Assembly (NCBI RefSeq): GCF_022539665.2
Contig: NC_081340.1
Coordinates: 3,782,001 to 3,846,000, forward strand
Source of the DNA: Daphnia carinata
Taxonomy: Eukaryota; Arthropoda; Branchiopoda; Diplostraca; Daphniidae
Direction of reading: 5' to 3'
Length of the DNA: 64,000 nt
In this document: positions 50,301 to 61,292 of the stretch, piece by piece
Position numbering within the stretch: position 1 is the stretch's first letter
Layout: every line of letters begins with the position of its first letter
Made by a program: the position numbers and the translations under genes
Notes under the pieces: generated by a model
Told to the model about the DNA's origin: nothing
What the model saw: the letters and a program-made list of their open reading frames with translations, nothing else
The model's database searches: none

Positions 50301-53300
50301 GACTGGTTGGCATGTTGTGTCCCATTTCTTTAGTGATTCTTAGGTCCTTATGTTTTACGATATTGAATCGAATCACGTGTGGCTACACTTCTATTGTCAT
50401 CTAGGGAAAGCGGAATAAAGGGAGGAAGAAAATGAAAAGGTCGCTTCTTGGTCGAATGCATGAGAAAGCGGACAGCTGTTTCCTATTTTCATTTTGAAAT
50501 GCACACAGCAAATGCGCACAGCTCGCATCGTGGAATATGAATAAACACGTATGCTCTGCATTACCGGGTCTCTATAGACAGTGTCCTAGGTGATGTTCCA
50601 TGGCATTTGTTGGACAATGGACGTACAACAAACAGAGAAATATAGTGACTAGAAGTTAAAGTTAATATCAAACTATATTTCCCTTTAGACAGCAAGGCTT
50701 CTATTTAAAATTTTGTCGTAAATAAACGTAATCATTTTTGCTTTTTTCTATTTCGTACACAAATCAATATCGAGCACTATATACTGATTTTGTAGACTAA
50801 AGGTCATAGAGGTTAATTGTTCGTAATTTGATGTTAAATAATTTTGACTAATCACGAATTTTTTGTTATGCAGCAATCCAAATGGAGAAGGTGACAGTCC
50901 TAAGTGGGAAAACCGCCGCACTGCCGTGTGACATTACACCACCGACGCTCGACTCGCTCTATCTCGTTCTCTGGTATAAGAACGACTCGGACTTTCCCAT
51001 TTACAAGTAAGTCACTTTATTACCATCAAAACGTGGCAGTGAGTGGGCCCGTCACTTGACTTTTTGTAGATAATAGTTCCATTCCTAAATTGATGCTAAA
51101 AAACTTTAAGAAATTCACAATGTCCCATGGATCTGACTTGCCGTCTAAGAAATAGCGCGCAACATTCTTCATGAAATTGTATGATTGTATATTGGCATAT
51201 GAAACGGGCAAAGCGAAAGGTTTATTGCTGCACGGCTGTACAACGTGCATCAATAGCGATCATAAACTTTGCCATATACGACGTATATTCGTATTGACCC
51301 TTTGAATCGAGTACATTTCAGTCCATTGTAATGCATAGATTATTGAAAAGTGGTAGGCACGACAATAGTTATGGTTGCCTCGCATGAATACTTATCTTGA
51401 TGAATCATTGCGTTTGCATCATGATTTGGGCCACAGCGATCATCGTTTTGAATGTACAAATAACGTGAATCAGTAAGACGAATCCAAATTGAAATCGTGA
51501 GTCGTTTTCAATCAGACGGGTTTCCAATTTGTTGGCTGAAACAAAAGTATCGAAAAATATCGATAAATCGATACGCTAAAACCCATAGAGAAGATTGGTG
51601 AGTTGCAAGCAGTACGTCACTAATGAATTTTACGTATGCACGTAGGTACGACGCTCGACGTTCCAGAGAAAATTATCGCCAGCAGCAGACTCAACATGAC
51701 AGTCAGATGTTTTTGTTACAGCAACAACAACAATACGGCCAAGCACCGTCCAAAAGCAGAATCCAGTTCCAGTTCGATAGTCACCCGGCTCTTTTGTTAT
51801 TGAATAATGTGGTCGATCCAGATGAGGGCGTCTACCGTTGCAGAGTCGATTTTGGGCGATCACCGACGCGCAACGTTCTCGTACAGCTCACCGTTGTTGG
51901 TAAAATGTCGCTTGATTTATTGATTTCATTGTCTGCATGAAAGACAATGACACGTGATGAAGTCGTGCTTACTTTTGGCTTGGTTTTCAAAATTGTAGTT
52001 CCACCGGAAAAGATCCGCATCATCGAAGACAATCGACAAGTCTCGTCAGTCATAGGTCCTTACGATGAAGGCGATCAACTCTCATTGAACTGCATCGTCA
52101 CTGGAGGTCTCGTTCATTCCGTTTTTTTTTATGGTTTTCGTTAATCGCGTTATACTTAACGCGAAAAAATTTTGTGTATAATAGGTCGCCCACGTCCAGA
52201 AGTGACTTGGTGGATTGGCGAGAAATTGGTGGATTACACTTACATTGCCACGTCGGAAACTGTGGTTCAAAATATCTTGGTGATTCCGAAATTAGAACGA
52301 CGTCACTTGCACGCCACTCTCCGATGTCAAGCGTCCAATTACTTTGGTGTCCGCAATGATACACCATCTTATCCTGTGCAGCCTTATTGGTATCAGAATC
52401 AACATTCATCATTCCATCATCGGGAGCACCAACACGCGATCGCTTCCAGCGTTCAGCTCGACCTAAATCGTAAGTTGCCCAAATTTCTGCTTGATTGACC
52501 CGTTTGTAATATCGTAGTATCGGAATTTGAGAAAGTAAGCTCCCGCCAACCTAGTTGACTCATTAACGACTTGGCCCCACACGTCCTACCGAAATCTATG
52601 TAATGAATGTTAAGGCTGCCATACTACTTAGAAGGAATAACTGGATGAAAAGTATCGCATTTCTAGAAGGTATAAAAGTTACGGAGTTAATTTTAGATTT
52701 ATTGAAGGCTTTTAAAGTTCTTTATTTTTGTTTTGTACATATATTATTTAGCATCTCAAGATTACAACTAGAAGAAGGGATATGTCAGTTGGGTGGTGGA
52801 GGGTCCATTCGGGCTTCTGTGGGTATCATCGAACCAACTCGGATAGATAGGCAATCCAGACCCAAATAAGCCATAAAGGAGGGAAGGAAAGTGCAGATGA
52901 AATACCCCTTAACTATTGCAGAAGGCAAAGTATACTCGTAAACCCATCAGTCGATCTCCTCCACAAGCACATAACTCGAGAGGCTCTTTAATGGTGCAAC
53001 TATCGCTTAGCCTCGATGCGTTTGGGACCACATGCGTCAAGTGGGAAATTGATTAGCAATCTTTAGTGATCAGCTGGTGTCAGTAACTGCTAGCCGACGG
53101 TAGTCTGGTTTATACTAACGTTAGAAAGACCATCTTCAAATCGTAGTGAATCGAGATTATCGTAGCGCGTAAAACGGCCAGTTTGGTACTGATATCGATA
53201 AAAGGATGAAAGTTAGCTCAAGTAGTTCCCATTTCTAAGAGGCTTTGTACGTAATAGATGTCAGCTATACTTTTCACGTCTTCCAAGCGTTTGGACGTAT

Positions 53301-56300
53301 CTTTCTGGTTTAGGGCAACATGGGATGTGGTCTTTTTTGGGGGTAGGTTCATACTGGCGATCGCTTAAACACGTAGGACTAAATTTTTGTACTCCGGGAA
53401 GTATTTCACTTCGATGTTGATGTTGGAAGTTGAGTTGGAATACCCAAATTCAATCATAAATGCTTTTAAGAACCAGGCGAGCTGCATTTCACGTCAGTTG
53501 GAATCCATGCTTTCCTACAATTTTAATGCTCGTACTCGTGTGTTCCCTCCCGAACACAAATCGGCGTATCGCTCACAAAAACAGATTGAATTTTTATTCA
53601 ATAGATAACATTCGCAAACTATAAACAAATCAGCAAAGTGAATGGATAAACGTGGATTTCCTGATTTAGTGATTCATTCGTCTCGAGTTTCTAATCGTGG
53701 CATTTTATTTGTTGCTATACACGACCCCAAAATTTCCATTTCGCCTCATACTTTGTTTAAAGAATAGGAATATTACTTGGCATAGAGGAAGAATCGTAGG
53801 CGTCTGTTTATTACATAATTACGTGACCTGAATAGCATCCTTTTTTTTTTCGTAATGGAAGCAAATGAGCGTGGGATTTAATAACTGATAAATTGACTGT
53901 TGATTTTATCAACATCCAAATTCTCTTCATTCCTTATGGTCGTTTGTTTGCCATGCTGTCGATGGACGTGAAGTAACTGTGTTCAACTGCTTGTATTGTC
54001 TTAGTAATAATGATTATTTTTCCAGTGCGGCCGTTGTGGGTGGTGATCACCGGTGCGGAAAGGCCGCTCTCTGCTGGCAAGTTGTACACGTTCGAGTGTG
54101 TCACTGGAGGGTCTCGTCCTTCCGTCAACCTTCACTGGTACCTTCATTCCGTTCAGCAGCCAGCGCAAGAACGGGTAATTCCTGGATATTTTCAATCAAT
54201 AAGATTTATAGTGTTCGTACCCCGCAGATCATTATAATAGCATCGCCACCAGATTACGAAGTAATCCGAATGTACTACCTAGAGCTTAAACTCCTTGAAC
54301 TGACTTTTGCATTCAACAGTGGTGCATGATGTCTGACAAAATTTTTTTTTGGTGGCTAACCAACTTGGTTGACGTCAAACGATAAAATAAAAAATTTTCT
54401 ATTTCTTTTTCATTGACACGGTATGCAGATGACGAGCGATGGAAGCAACATAACGAGTATCTTAAAGCTTATTCCATCGGCCAAGGATCACGACGCCGAA
54501 TTGATTTGTTCAGCTGTCAATCCGCTTTTAGTTGTCAATGGCAGTGTCGACACTAATGAGTCTACGTCGTCCGTCAAGACCCGTCGAAAACTCATCGTCC
54601 ACTGTAAGTCCTTCCTATTTTCTTTTTGCCTCTAAGCTTTAGACCCACACTAAAAAAAATGGTCTTGAAACGTTGTCGTACATGTCCAAGCCCAATTTCC
54701 GGTGGTTAACCTAAAGTTCATGTAGCAAAGTTAAGTTTGAGTTATCCTATTCCGCCAGTTAATCTTATTGCCCATTGCCAATATAGTCAAGGCTTCTGGT
54801 TATAAAACAGGAGAAAAGGAAACGTATTAGATTTGAGCTATTCGTCAGGCGGCAGTAAAACAAATCGTTTTGTTTTGTTTTTTAAAAATCGATAAAATGG
54901 CCGCTTCTAATGCATTGACGGGCTGTGCTCAGAGTCTATTAAGATGTCGCTGAATTGTACGATCGAAACGTCCGTTTCGCCTACAGTTGCGTGAAACTGA
55001 TACATACCAACGAAAATATTCATTATTCACAACATTCTTTTGTTTCTCGCCTTTCATCCTGCGCCATTTGATAAAGACCCGTAAACCCTTCTAGTCTTGC
55101 CATAACAAAATATCTCGAAAAAAAATGGAACCTCATTTTACAAATTTAAATCGTTAGCGCGAAACTGCCGTTAGCAACACTATTAAGAATCGTGTGATGC
55201 CCATTTTGTTGTAGCATCGATCTCCCCTATTTTTCCACTTCAACGAAATACGCAATAAAACCGACAAGGCCGCAAGCCCAGCACAATCTCTGATGCTGAT
55301 GCTACATTCTGTGTTTAATGCGCGTGTGATTACCTCCCCAGTTGGGCGTAGCAACTCCACATAATAATACTGCTCGTCTTCATCATCGTTCCCTCCCGTC
55401 TTTTTACGCCGTATTGTTTCCCACATACACAGATCACACGTTAATCAGAGAATTGTATCTCCCATCGACTATAGAATTTTATTTTCTCGCTCCGCCTCTT
55501 TCTGGAGGTCCCATGCCTGGTTTGGCAAATCGATTTATTCGTAATTTTGGAGGTGGATGCTGCTTCCACACAGTGTTAATTATTCATGACATAACAATAG
55601 CGCAACTCTATTCATCATTTTCTTACAGTTGCACCGACAGCACAACTAGAACTGGGCCGCAGTCTGAATCCGGATTCAATTGCCGAAGGCAATGACGTTT
55701 ATTTCGAATGTCGCGTTCGCTCCTACCCACCTCCGTATCGCTTCACGTGGACTCACGAGGTAAAACTGTTTTCTTGTCACGGAGAGATAGTATCCCATTT
55801 ATACTGTTTTGGGATTCCCTTTTTTTCTACTTTGTTATGTTGCCTCTAACGGAAGTCAACAAACACGTAGATATTTGCAAACAAGGCTTCTTGTATTTCG
55901 CGGAAAGAAAAGAATTGCATTGTTCAAACGATGCATTCTCTGACTTCCTGAAATGGCGGCTACACAAGAAAAAGCATTGCTAGTTTTTGCCTATTATAGC
56001 TAACATGAAACCATACCTCGTCATTTCGATTAGACTACAGTAAATCAAATTTAATTGGTTAGGCTTACGATGTAGCATGCGTACATATTATACTCCATTA
56101 TCAGCAGCTATGCCGCCCTCGGTAGGTAGATTTACGATAGTGTAATTGAATCCCTTGTCTTGGGCATCGAAGTTAATGGCCAATTAAACAGAGCTGCAAG
56201 TGAAATGCATATAAACTTTCAGATTTCGTAGTCAATCAAAATGTAATAATGATTAAATTTCATGCCAGGGGCAAAACATAAAAGAAAATGCATCGGCTGG

Positions 56301-58146
56301 GGTCATCATGGTAGAACAAAGTCTTGTTATTCGTCGAGTTTCGCGGTCCCATTCCGGACGTTATTCTTGCAGTGCTGTTAACTCAGAGGGCAGTGGAATC
56401 AGCAATGCAGTACAACTCCGTGTCATGTGTAAGTTAAAACACTAGCAAATTGAAAAACATAACACAATAAACTTGTCTTACGTGTCCGGGCTGTCATCCT
56501 TATTTGTGGTTGTCCAGTTCAGCCGGTCTGCCGCCCAGGTCAAAAACTTCTGTACGGAGTTGCTAAACAAGACACGATTACCGTGAAGTGCCAGACGGAT
56601 GCCATTCCACCCGTATGACAGAAATTTTCACCTTCACAAAAATTCACTCTATCAGCAACTAAATGAATTACAGGCACACTCGCACAGATGGGCGTTCAAC
56701 ACTTCGATTTTAGATGTGACAGAATTGCTGGAAAATCAAATATTACAAAACAACGGTCTTGCTGAGGTAATGGAGAAAAACATAACCATTTGAACGCCGG
56801 AATTTTGAAACAACGGCTTAGATACACACAAGTTCTCGAAATCACAGACATGTTCTCAGCAGAATTACGCAATATCTTTTATCGTTGACAATAGGGGGGT
56901 GTGGAGGCGAATGGAACCAGCGTTCTTTCCTACTCACCACAATCCGATCGCGATTACGGTAGTCTACTCTGCTGGGGACGTAACGCAGTTGGTGAACAGC
57001 GAGAGCCTTGCGTCTATCGCATCTTCCTTGGAGGTTTTACTTTAATTGTCGTGAAATGATAACAGCATCTTTGCTAACATATTGTTGTACTACAGTGCGT
57101 CCGGATCCGCCAAACAATTGCTCGGTATTGAATCAAACGGCCGATGCAGTCGAAGTGTGGTGCCGGCCGGGATTTGATGGCGGCCATCCGCAACTGTTCC
57201 AATTTGAAATCTTTGATACGCAATCGGCTGTTCTCCTTTACAATAAATCCGGAAGGTATCCACACTTGCGCGTTGGCAACTTGGAATCTGGTGTGAAGCT
57301 GTTCATCCAAATCTCGTCCTATAATCAACGTGGAAGATCCCCGTTTGTACCGCTGGAGGCCTACACAATCAAAATCGCTGATAAACAAACAGGTTAGAAC
57401 TTCGAAGATTTGTCACAAAATAGCTCATCAATTGTTCACCATTGTTTTCTGTTGTGCTAGTGATCATGGAAACCGAAGGTTGGGCTTCAATGCTAGGCAT
57501 GGCCAGTGGGATCCCTGTTTCAATCGTGTTCGCATATATCGTCATCGCGTTAGTGTCCCGATTCCGCCGTCGGAACAATTCTCGTTCTACTCAAAATGAG
57601 CATGCTCCCCGTAAAACTCATGAGACGAAAGCCGATACTATAGTGACTGCCAATGATGGCCAACATCACCAGAGCACCGAAGATCCGGATATCATTATCA
57701 ACAAGAATGCAGGTAAGCGTGGCCTGAAAGGCAACATAGGAAAACAGCAGAAATTTAACAATGTACTGTTCCACCAGATCACGAGCAGCACCTAATGCAA
57801 CAGCATCATTGTGCATCTGAACCTACCGCCTATTGTGTATGTTAATAACATGAATTTATTTTCGTGTCGGGTGGTATTGAATATGACTTCATTTATTCCA
57901 TATTCATGCAAATAGGAAAAGGAAGTGGAAGATCAGGCCCAACACGACTGTGAACTTATTCAGTCAAATCGTTTAAATCGCACAGATTTGGACAAACCTG
58001 TTGCTGTTGTCACGAGCAACCAGTATTACCGCTCTCTCAATAGACTGTCACGTGCCGATCAACCTTGGATGGCTACTGATATGGACACTATTGTTGTCGC
58101 CCAACCACCTCATCGACAATTACAAATGCCAGTTCATTTGTTATAA
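47362..58146 (+). CDS. side: Sidestep-family immunoglobulin receptor, copy B
   Basis: Tandem paralogue of copy A with the same 16 coding exons and splice phases: 47362-47446, 50874-51006, 51646-51899, 51999-52106, 52185-52469, 54026-54174, 54429-54603, 55629-55759, 56269-56428, 56518-56612, 56674-56766, 56895-57033, 57096-57392, 57461-57712, 57778-57836, 57916-58146; 2646 nt, 881 residues. Signal peptide [19 protein letters not shown], five Ig domains each with the usual Cys pair, FnIII ([19 protein letters not shown]), TM helix ([23 protein letters not shown] in parts) and a tail ending MPVHLL. Exons 3-5 and 13 are nearly identical to copy A at protein level. Exon 11 (Ig5) and exons 1 and 14-16 differ strongly. 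The tail keeps DPDIII and the motif IVVAQPPHR (IVVKSPHR in A). No disabling mutation seen. Confidence 0.88.
47447..50873 (+). other. Intron 1 of copy B
   Basis: 3.4-kb intron, longer than in copy A. Its first ~120 bases and a patch near 47720-47900 resemble copy A's intron 1. The rest is AT-rich with no recognised element. Confidence 0.45.
52470..54025 (+). other. Intron 5 of copy B
   Basis: 1.56-kb intron, no gene or repeat recognised. An 88-codon open frame (52603-52869) is unremarkable. Confidence 0.5.
54604..55628 (+). other. Intron 7 of copy B
   Basis: 1.0-kb intron. Open frames on both strands up to 117 codons, none recognisable. Confidence 0.5.
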
Positions 58147-59864
58147 GTAACAGGTAATTTATGGCTGTTAATTCGATAGAGTCCGGTCTGAAATAATTAG
58201 GATGGTGACATAACGTAAATGAATTTTCCATGGCGCAGCCATGCGTCAGACCCGCACCTTGCGTTCTAGCGGTTCCAGTCAGTTGAAGATGTACCGAAGA
58301 CATCAAGTGAGTATTGTACACTTCAATCTTCCGCTGGCGGAATAACTGCCGTGGCTGAAAGAAAGTTGAAGATATCTCATCGTCGATGGGCAACTCTTTT
58401 TGCGGTTACTGGACACGCCCTAACGGCGAGTGCATGATTTGAAGGCCATCATATTCTGAATCCTTGTCGTGGAAGCAATAGCCATGAGATACTTTTCGGA
58501 TTCTGGAACGTGTCAGAAAACGGTGATTAATTTAGACCATGGATAGAATTCTCATTCGATAATTGTTACTTTCCATTTTCAGGACTTGTGATACACTTAC
58601 AGCCATCAATATGCCATAACCACAAAAACGCACATGTTTCACGATGAAGATGCGTCCATTTCATCATTAAGTATTAAAATGTTAACAGGTTGTTTAACAC
58701 GGGCCTTTTTTTTTCAAATAAGTCACCAGTTTTCCGTGTTTAACATTTATCATTATAAGTTATCATAACAAAAGTTATTCATGGTAATTGCTTTAACATG
58801 TTCCATTTTTGGCAAAAAAGGAAGCTTTAGAAATCTAATATTTCCCGAACTGAGCAAACAAATGTGCATTAATTCTTCGTACGTTCTGTCGATTATTATT
58901 GGCTCGAGTACAACAAATGGTATTTTCTTTTTAATGCAAAGAACAAATATGTTGTTTTGGTTAAAACGTACGAAGAGACTTACCAAAATTTCTCTTTTGG
59001 CTTCAAGATTCTTGAATAAAGTACCACTACTTCTAAACCAATGCAATCAAGAACTGAAAAATTTACATTTACTCAAGTGTATCTGCCGACAACACCGAAG
59101 ATCATGAGAAAACCGCTGTACTATTTGTTATCTTGAGGGAAATGTGGCCTCACATGCATGGCATTCTACTTCAGCTTTGTTACTATTTAAAATCATCCAG
59201 AGAGCCTAAGAAGAAAATGATGGCTTCGTTTCATCCCTATGGTCGCTGAAACAACAATGAAGTTCGTGTGCCAAATCTATAATGCGATATCACCGACGAA
59301 CTGAGAGCGGTGAAGAATTTAACTTCGTTAAATTGCAATTGTTCATACAAAAAATTGCGTTGTCGGCGCGAATTTAAATTTGGCTCGTCCAGTTTTTGTG
59401 ATACGGCTGGAACGAACTGGAATTTATTTTATTAGCATGTCTGCATTTCTAATTTTTTGTGTATTTTTATGTTTTACAGGTGTGGCTCAGCCGAAAACAG
59501 ATGGTGCGTCATGATAATTGCCGAAAGACTATTCTAAAAGTCTGGAATTCTGAAGTCTGAGAAGAAGTCGCCCTAAAGTGTTACTGTATTGGCCTCGCAA
59601 CCATTTTTATGCAATAATTTGCTAACCCTGCTATATCATGAAAAGTTCTTGTAGATATTTCACAAGAGCTATCTGGTCTACGCAACGTTAGCCCTTGTCG
59701 TGTCTAGGTGATTAGAAATCGGGTACACGTATTTCTATGATTCCATTCTCTTCCATTCACCTGATTTGTTTGATCCTTTCTTATCCATTCACTTTCGCGC
59801 AATCGAATTATCGTAGCATGCAAATACGTCCCCGCCTGTAGTTATCACCATCAAATTGGTAACA
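58147..59864. other. Copy B 3' region and intergenic sequence
   Basis: Probably includes the copy-B 3' UTR. An acceptor-like TTTTACAG at about 59480 is followed by a 30-codon open stretch starting VWLSRKQMV, a possible 3' exon. No other gene is recognised. Confidence 0.35.
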
Positions 59865-59903
59865 TATAAAAAGGGCCGTCTGACCAACTTCAAAGTATCA
59901 GTT
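59865..59903 (+). promoter_or_regulatory. TATA/Inr core promoter of the cuticle gene
   Basis: TATAAAAA at 59865-59872 and arthropod-type initiator TATCAGTT with A at 59900. This predicts a 5' UTR of about 40 bases before the ATG at 59940. Confidence 0.85.
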
Positions 59904-59939
59904 CTCAAACTGTCTTGACAACCTCACATCTCTTCCAAC

Positions 59940-60947
59940 ATGAAGGTAAAATTTGTCAGAATCACCGAAAGCTAAATAACTCTACGACTTGGCAAGAAAC
60001 TGTTAAACTTAACATTTGAATGTTTACATTTTAGTTCGCCATTCTCTTTGCTGTCTTTGCCGTCGCCGCTGCCAGTGATATCTATAACAAGACACCGGCT
60101 TACTCCGCACCATCTTACAAGGCACCGGCTTACTCAGCACCATCTTACGAGGCTCCAGCCTACTCTGCCCCAGCCTACTCCGCACCTTCCTACTCTGCCC
60201 CAGCCTACTCTGCTCCAGCCTACTCTGCCCCAGCCTACTCTGCCCCAGCCTACTCTGCCCCAGCCTACTCTGCTCCAGTCTACACCGCCCCAGCTTACTC
60301 CACTCCAGCCTATTCCGCACCGGCCTACTCCGCACCAGTAGAATACGTGAGTTACCTTTTACTCGCAAAAACAGACATTTTGATGACTATAACCTATTAA
60401 ATGATTTGAAATTTACCAGCCTGCGCAACCATACAGCTTCTCTTATAACGTGAAAGACGAGCCATCGTACAATGATTTCATCCACTCTGAGAGCAGCGAC
60501 GGCAAGGTGACGACCGGCTCTTACCGCGTCCTTCTCCCCGACGGCCGCACCCAGGTCGTCACCTACAAGGCTGACAGCTACGGATACACCGCTGATGTGA
60601 AATACGAAGGCGAGGCCAAATACCCAGAATACAAACCTTCCGAATACAAAGCCCCTGCGTACTCTACGCCATCCTACAAAGCTCCCGTTTATACAACCCC
60701 CGCACCAGCATACAAAGCTCCAGTTTACACAACTCCTGCGCCAGCCTACAAAGCTCCCGTTTACACAACCCCCGCACCAGCCTACAAGGCACCCGAATAC
60801 AAAGCTCCTACTTACGTAGCACCCACGTATAGTGCACCAGCTTACTCCGCACCTGCCTACAAAGCCCCCCAATACAAGACCCCCGCTTACACCGCCCCGG
60901 CCTATAAAGCACCAGTTTATACCACGACCGCTTACCCTAAGTATTAA
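59940..60947 (+). CDS. Pro-resilin-like cuticle protein with Rebers-Riddiford chitin-binding domain
   Basis: Secreted structural protein of the exoskeleton. Exons: 59940-59945 (only Met-Lys), 60035-60346, 60420-60947, 846 nt for 281 residues. The split after two codons within the signal peptide is typical of arthropod cuticle genes. Signal peptide MKFAILFAVFAVAAAS, then a repeat array of AYSAP/SYKAP pentapeptides (about residues 25-103). The chitin_bind_4 domain reads YSFSYNVKDEPSYNDFIHSE, then SSDGKVTTGSYRVLLPDGR and TQVVTYKADSYGYTADVKYEG. A second repetitive region of AYKAPVYTTPAP units precedes the end YPKY. The domain resembles pro-resilin-type RR proteins of crustaceans. The tyrosine-rich repeats could take part in dityrosine or quinone cross-links (inference). 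Confidence 0.93.
60080..60340 (+). repeat. Coding minisatellite, 15-bp units encoding AYSAP
   Basis: About seventeen 15-bp units within cuticle exon 2, most reading GCCTACTCTGCCCCA with small variations. Blocks of identical units in the middle suggest recent expansion or contraction. Confidence 0.9.
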
Positions 60948-61220
60948 TTCATTGTGAAGTGAATTTTACAATTGATCTGAAAATTATTTAATTAATTTAA
61001 CACTGAACTGTATAAAACGGAGAGTTATGAAACCTGATTTTCCTGTAATGAAACATTTGACGAACGAAGTATTTCGTACGTAATTCAAGTTCTTTGAATT
61101 ACATCAACATACAAATGAGAATCTTGTTTTCCGGTTTTGGTTTGAAACAAATATAAATGTTTTTTAATTCTTTGAAGTAGTAAGCCTCATCCTCAATTCC
61201 TAAATTGTAATCATAATATC
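60948..61220. other. Cuticle gene 3' UTR and spacer
   Basis: AT-rich, no further feature seen before the tRNA. Confidence 0.5.
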
Positions 61221-61292
61221 GGCTCGATGGTCTAGGGGTATGATTCTCGCTTAGGGTGCGAGAGGTCCCGGGTTCAAATCCCGGTCGAGCCC
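61221..61292 (+). tRNA. tRNA-Pro (anticodon AGG)
   Basis: 72-nt intronless cloverleaf. Acceptor stem GGCTCGA/TCGAGCC, D arm with GGTCTAGGGGTATGATT, anticodon stem CTCGC/GCGAG around loop TTAGGGT (AGG), and T arm CCCGG-GTTCAAAT-CCGG. A-box and B-box (GGTTCAAATCC) are intact. A T-rich run follows. It should decode CCU, and CCC after A34-to-inosine editing. Confidence 0.97.

Noticed and set aside
60024-60368. 114-codon antisense frame rich in Ser/Arg over the cuticle repeat
   Set aside because: Artifact of the 15-bp coding repeat read on the other strand.
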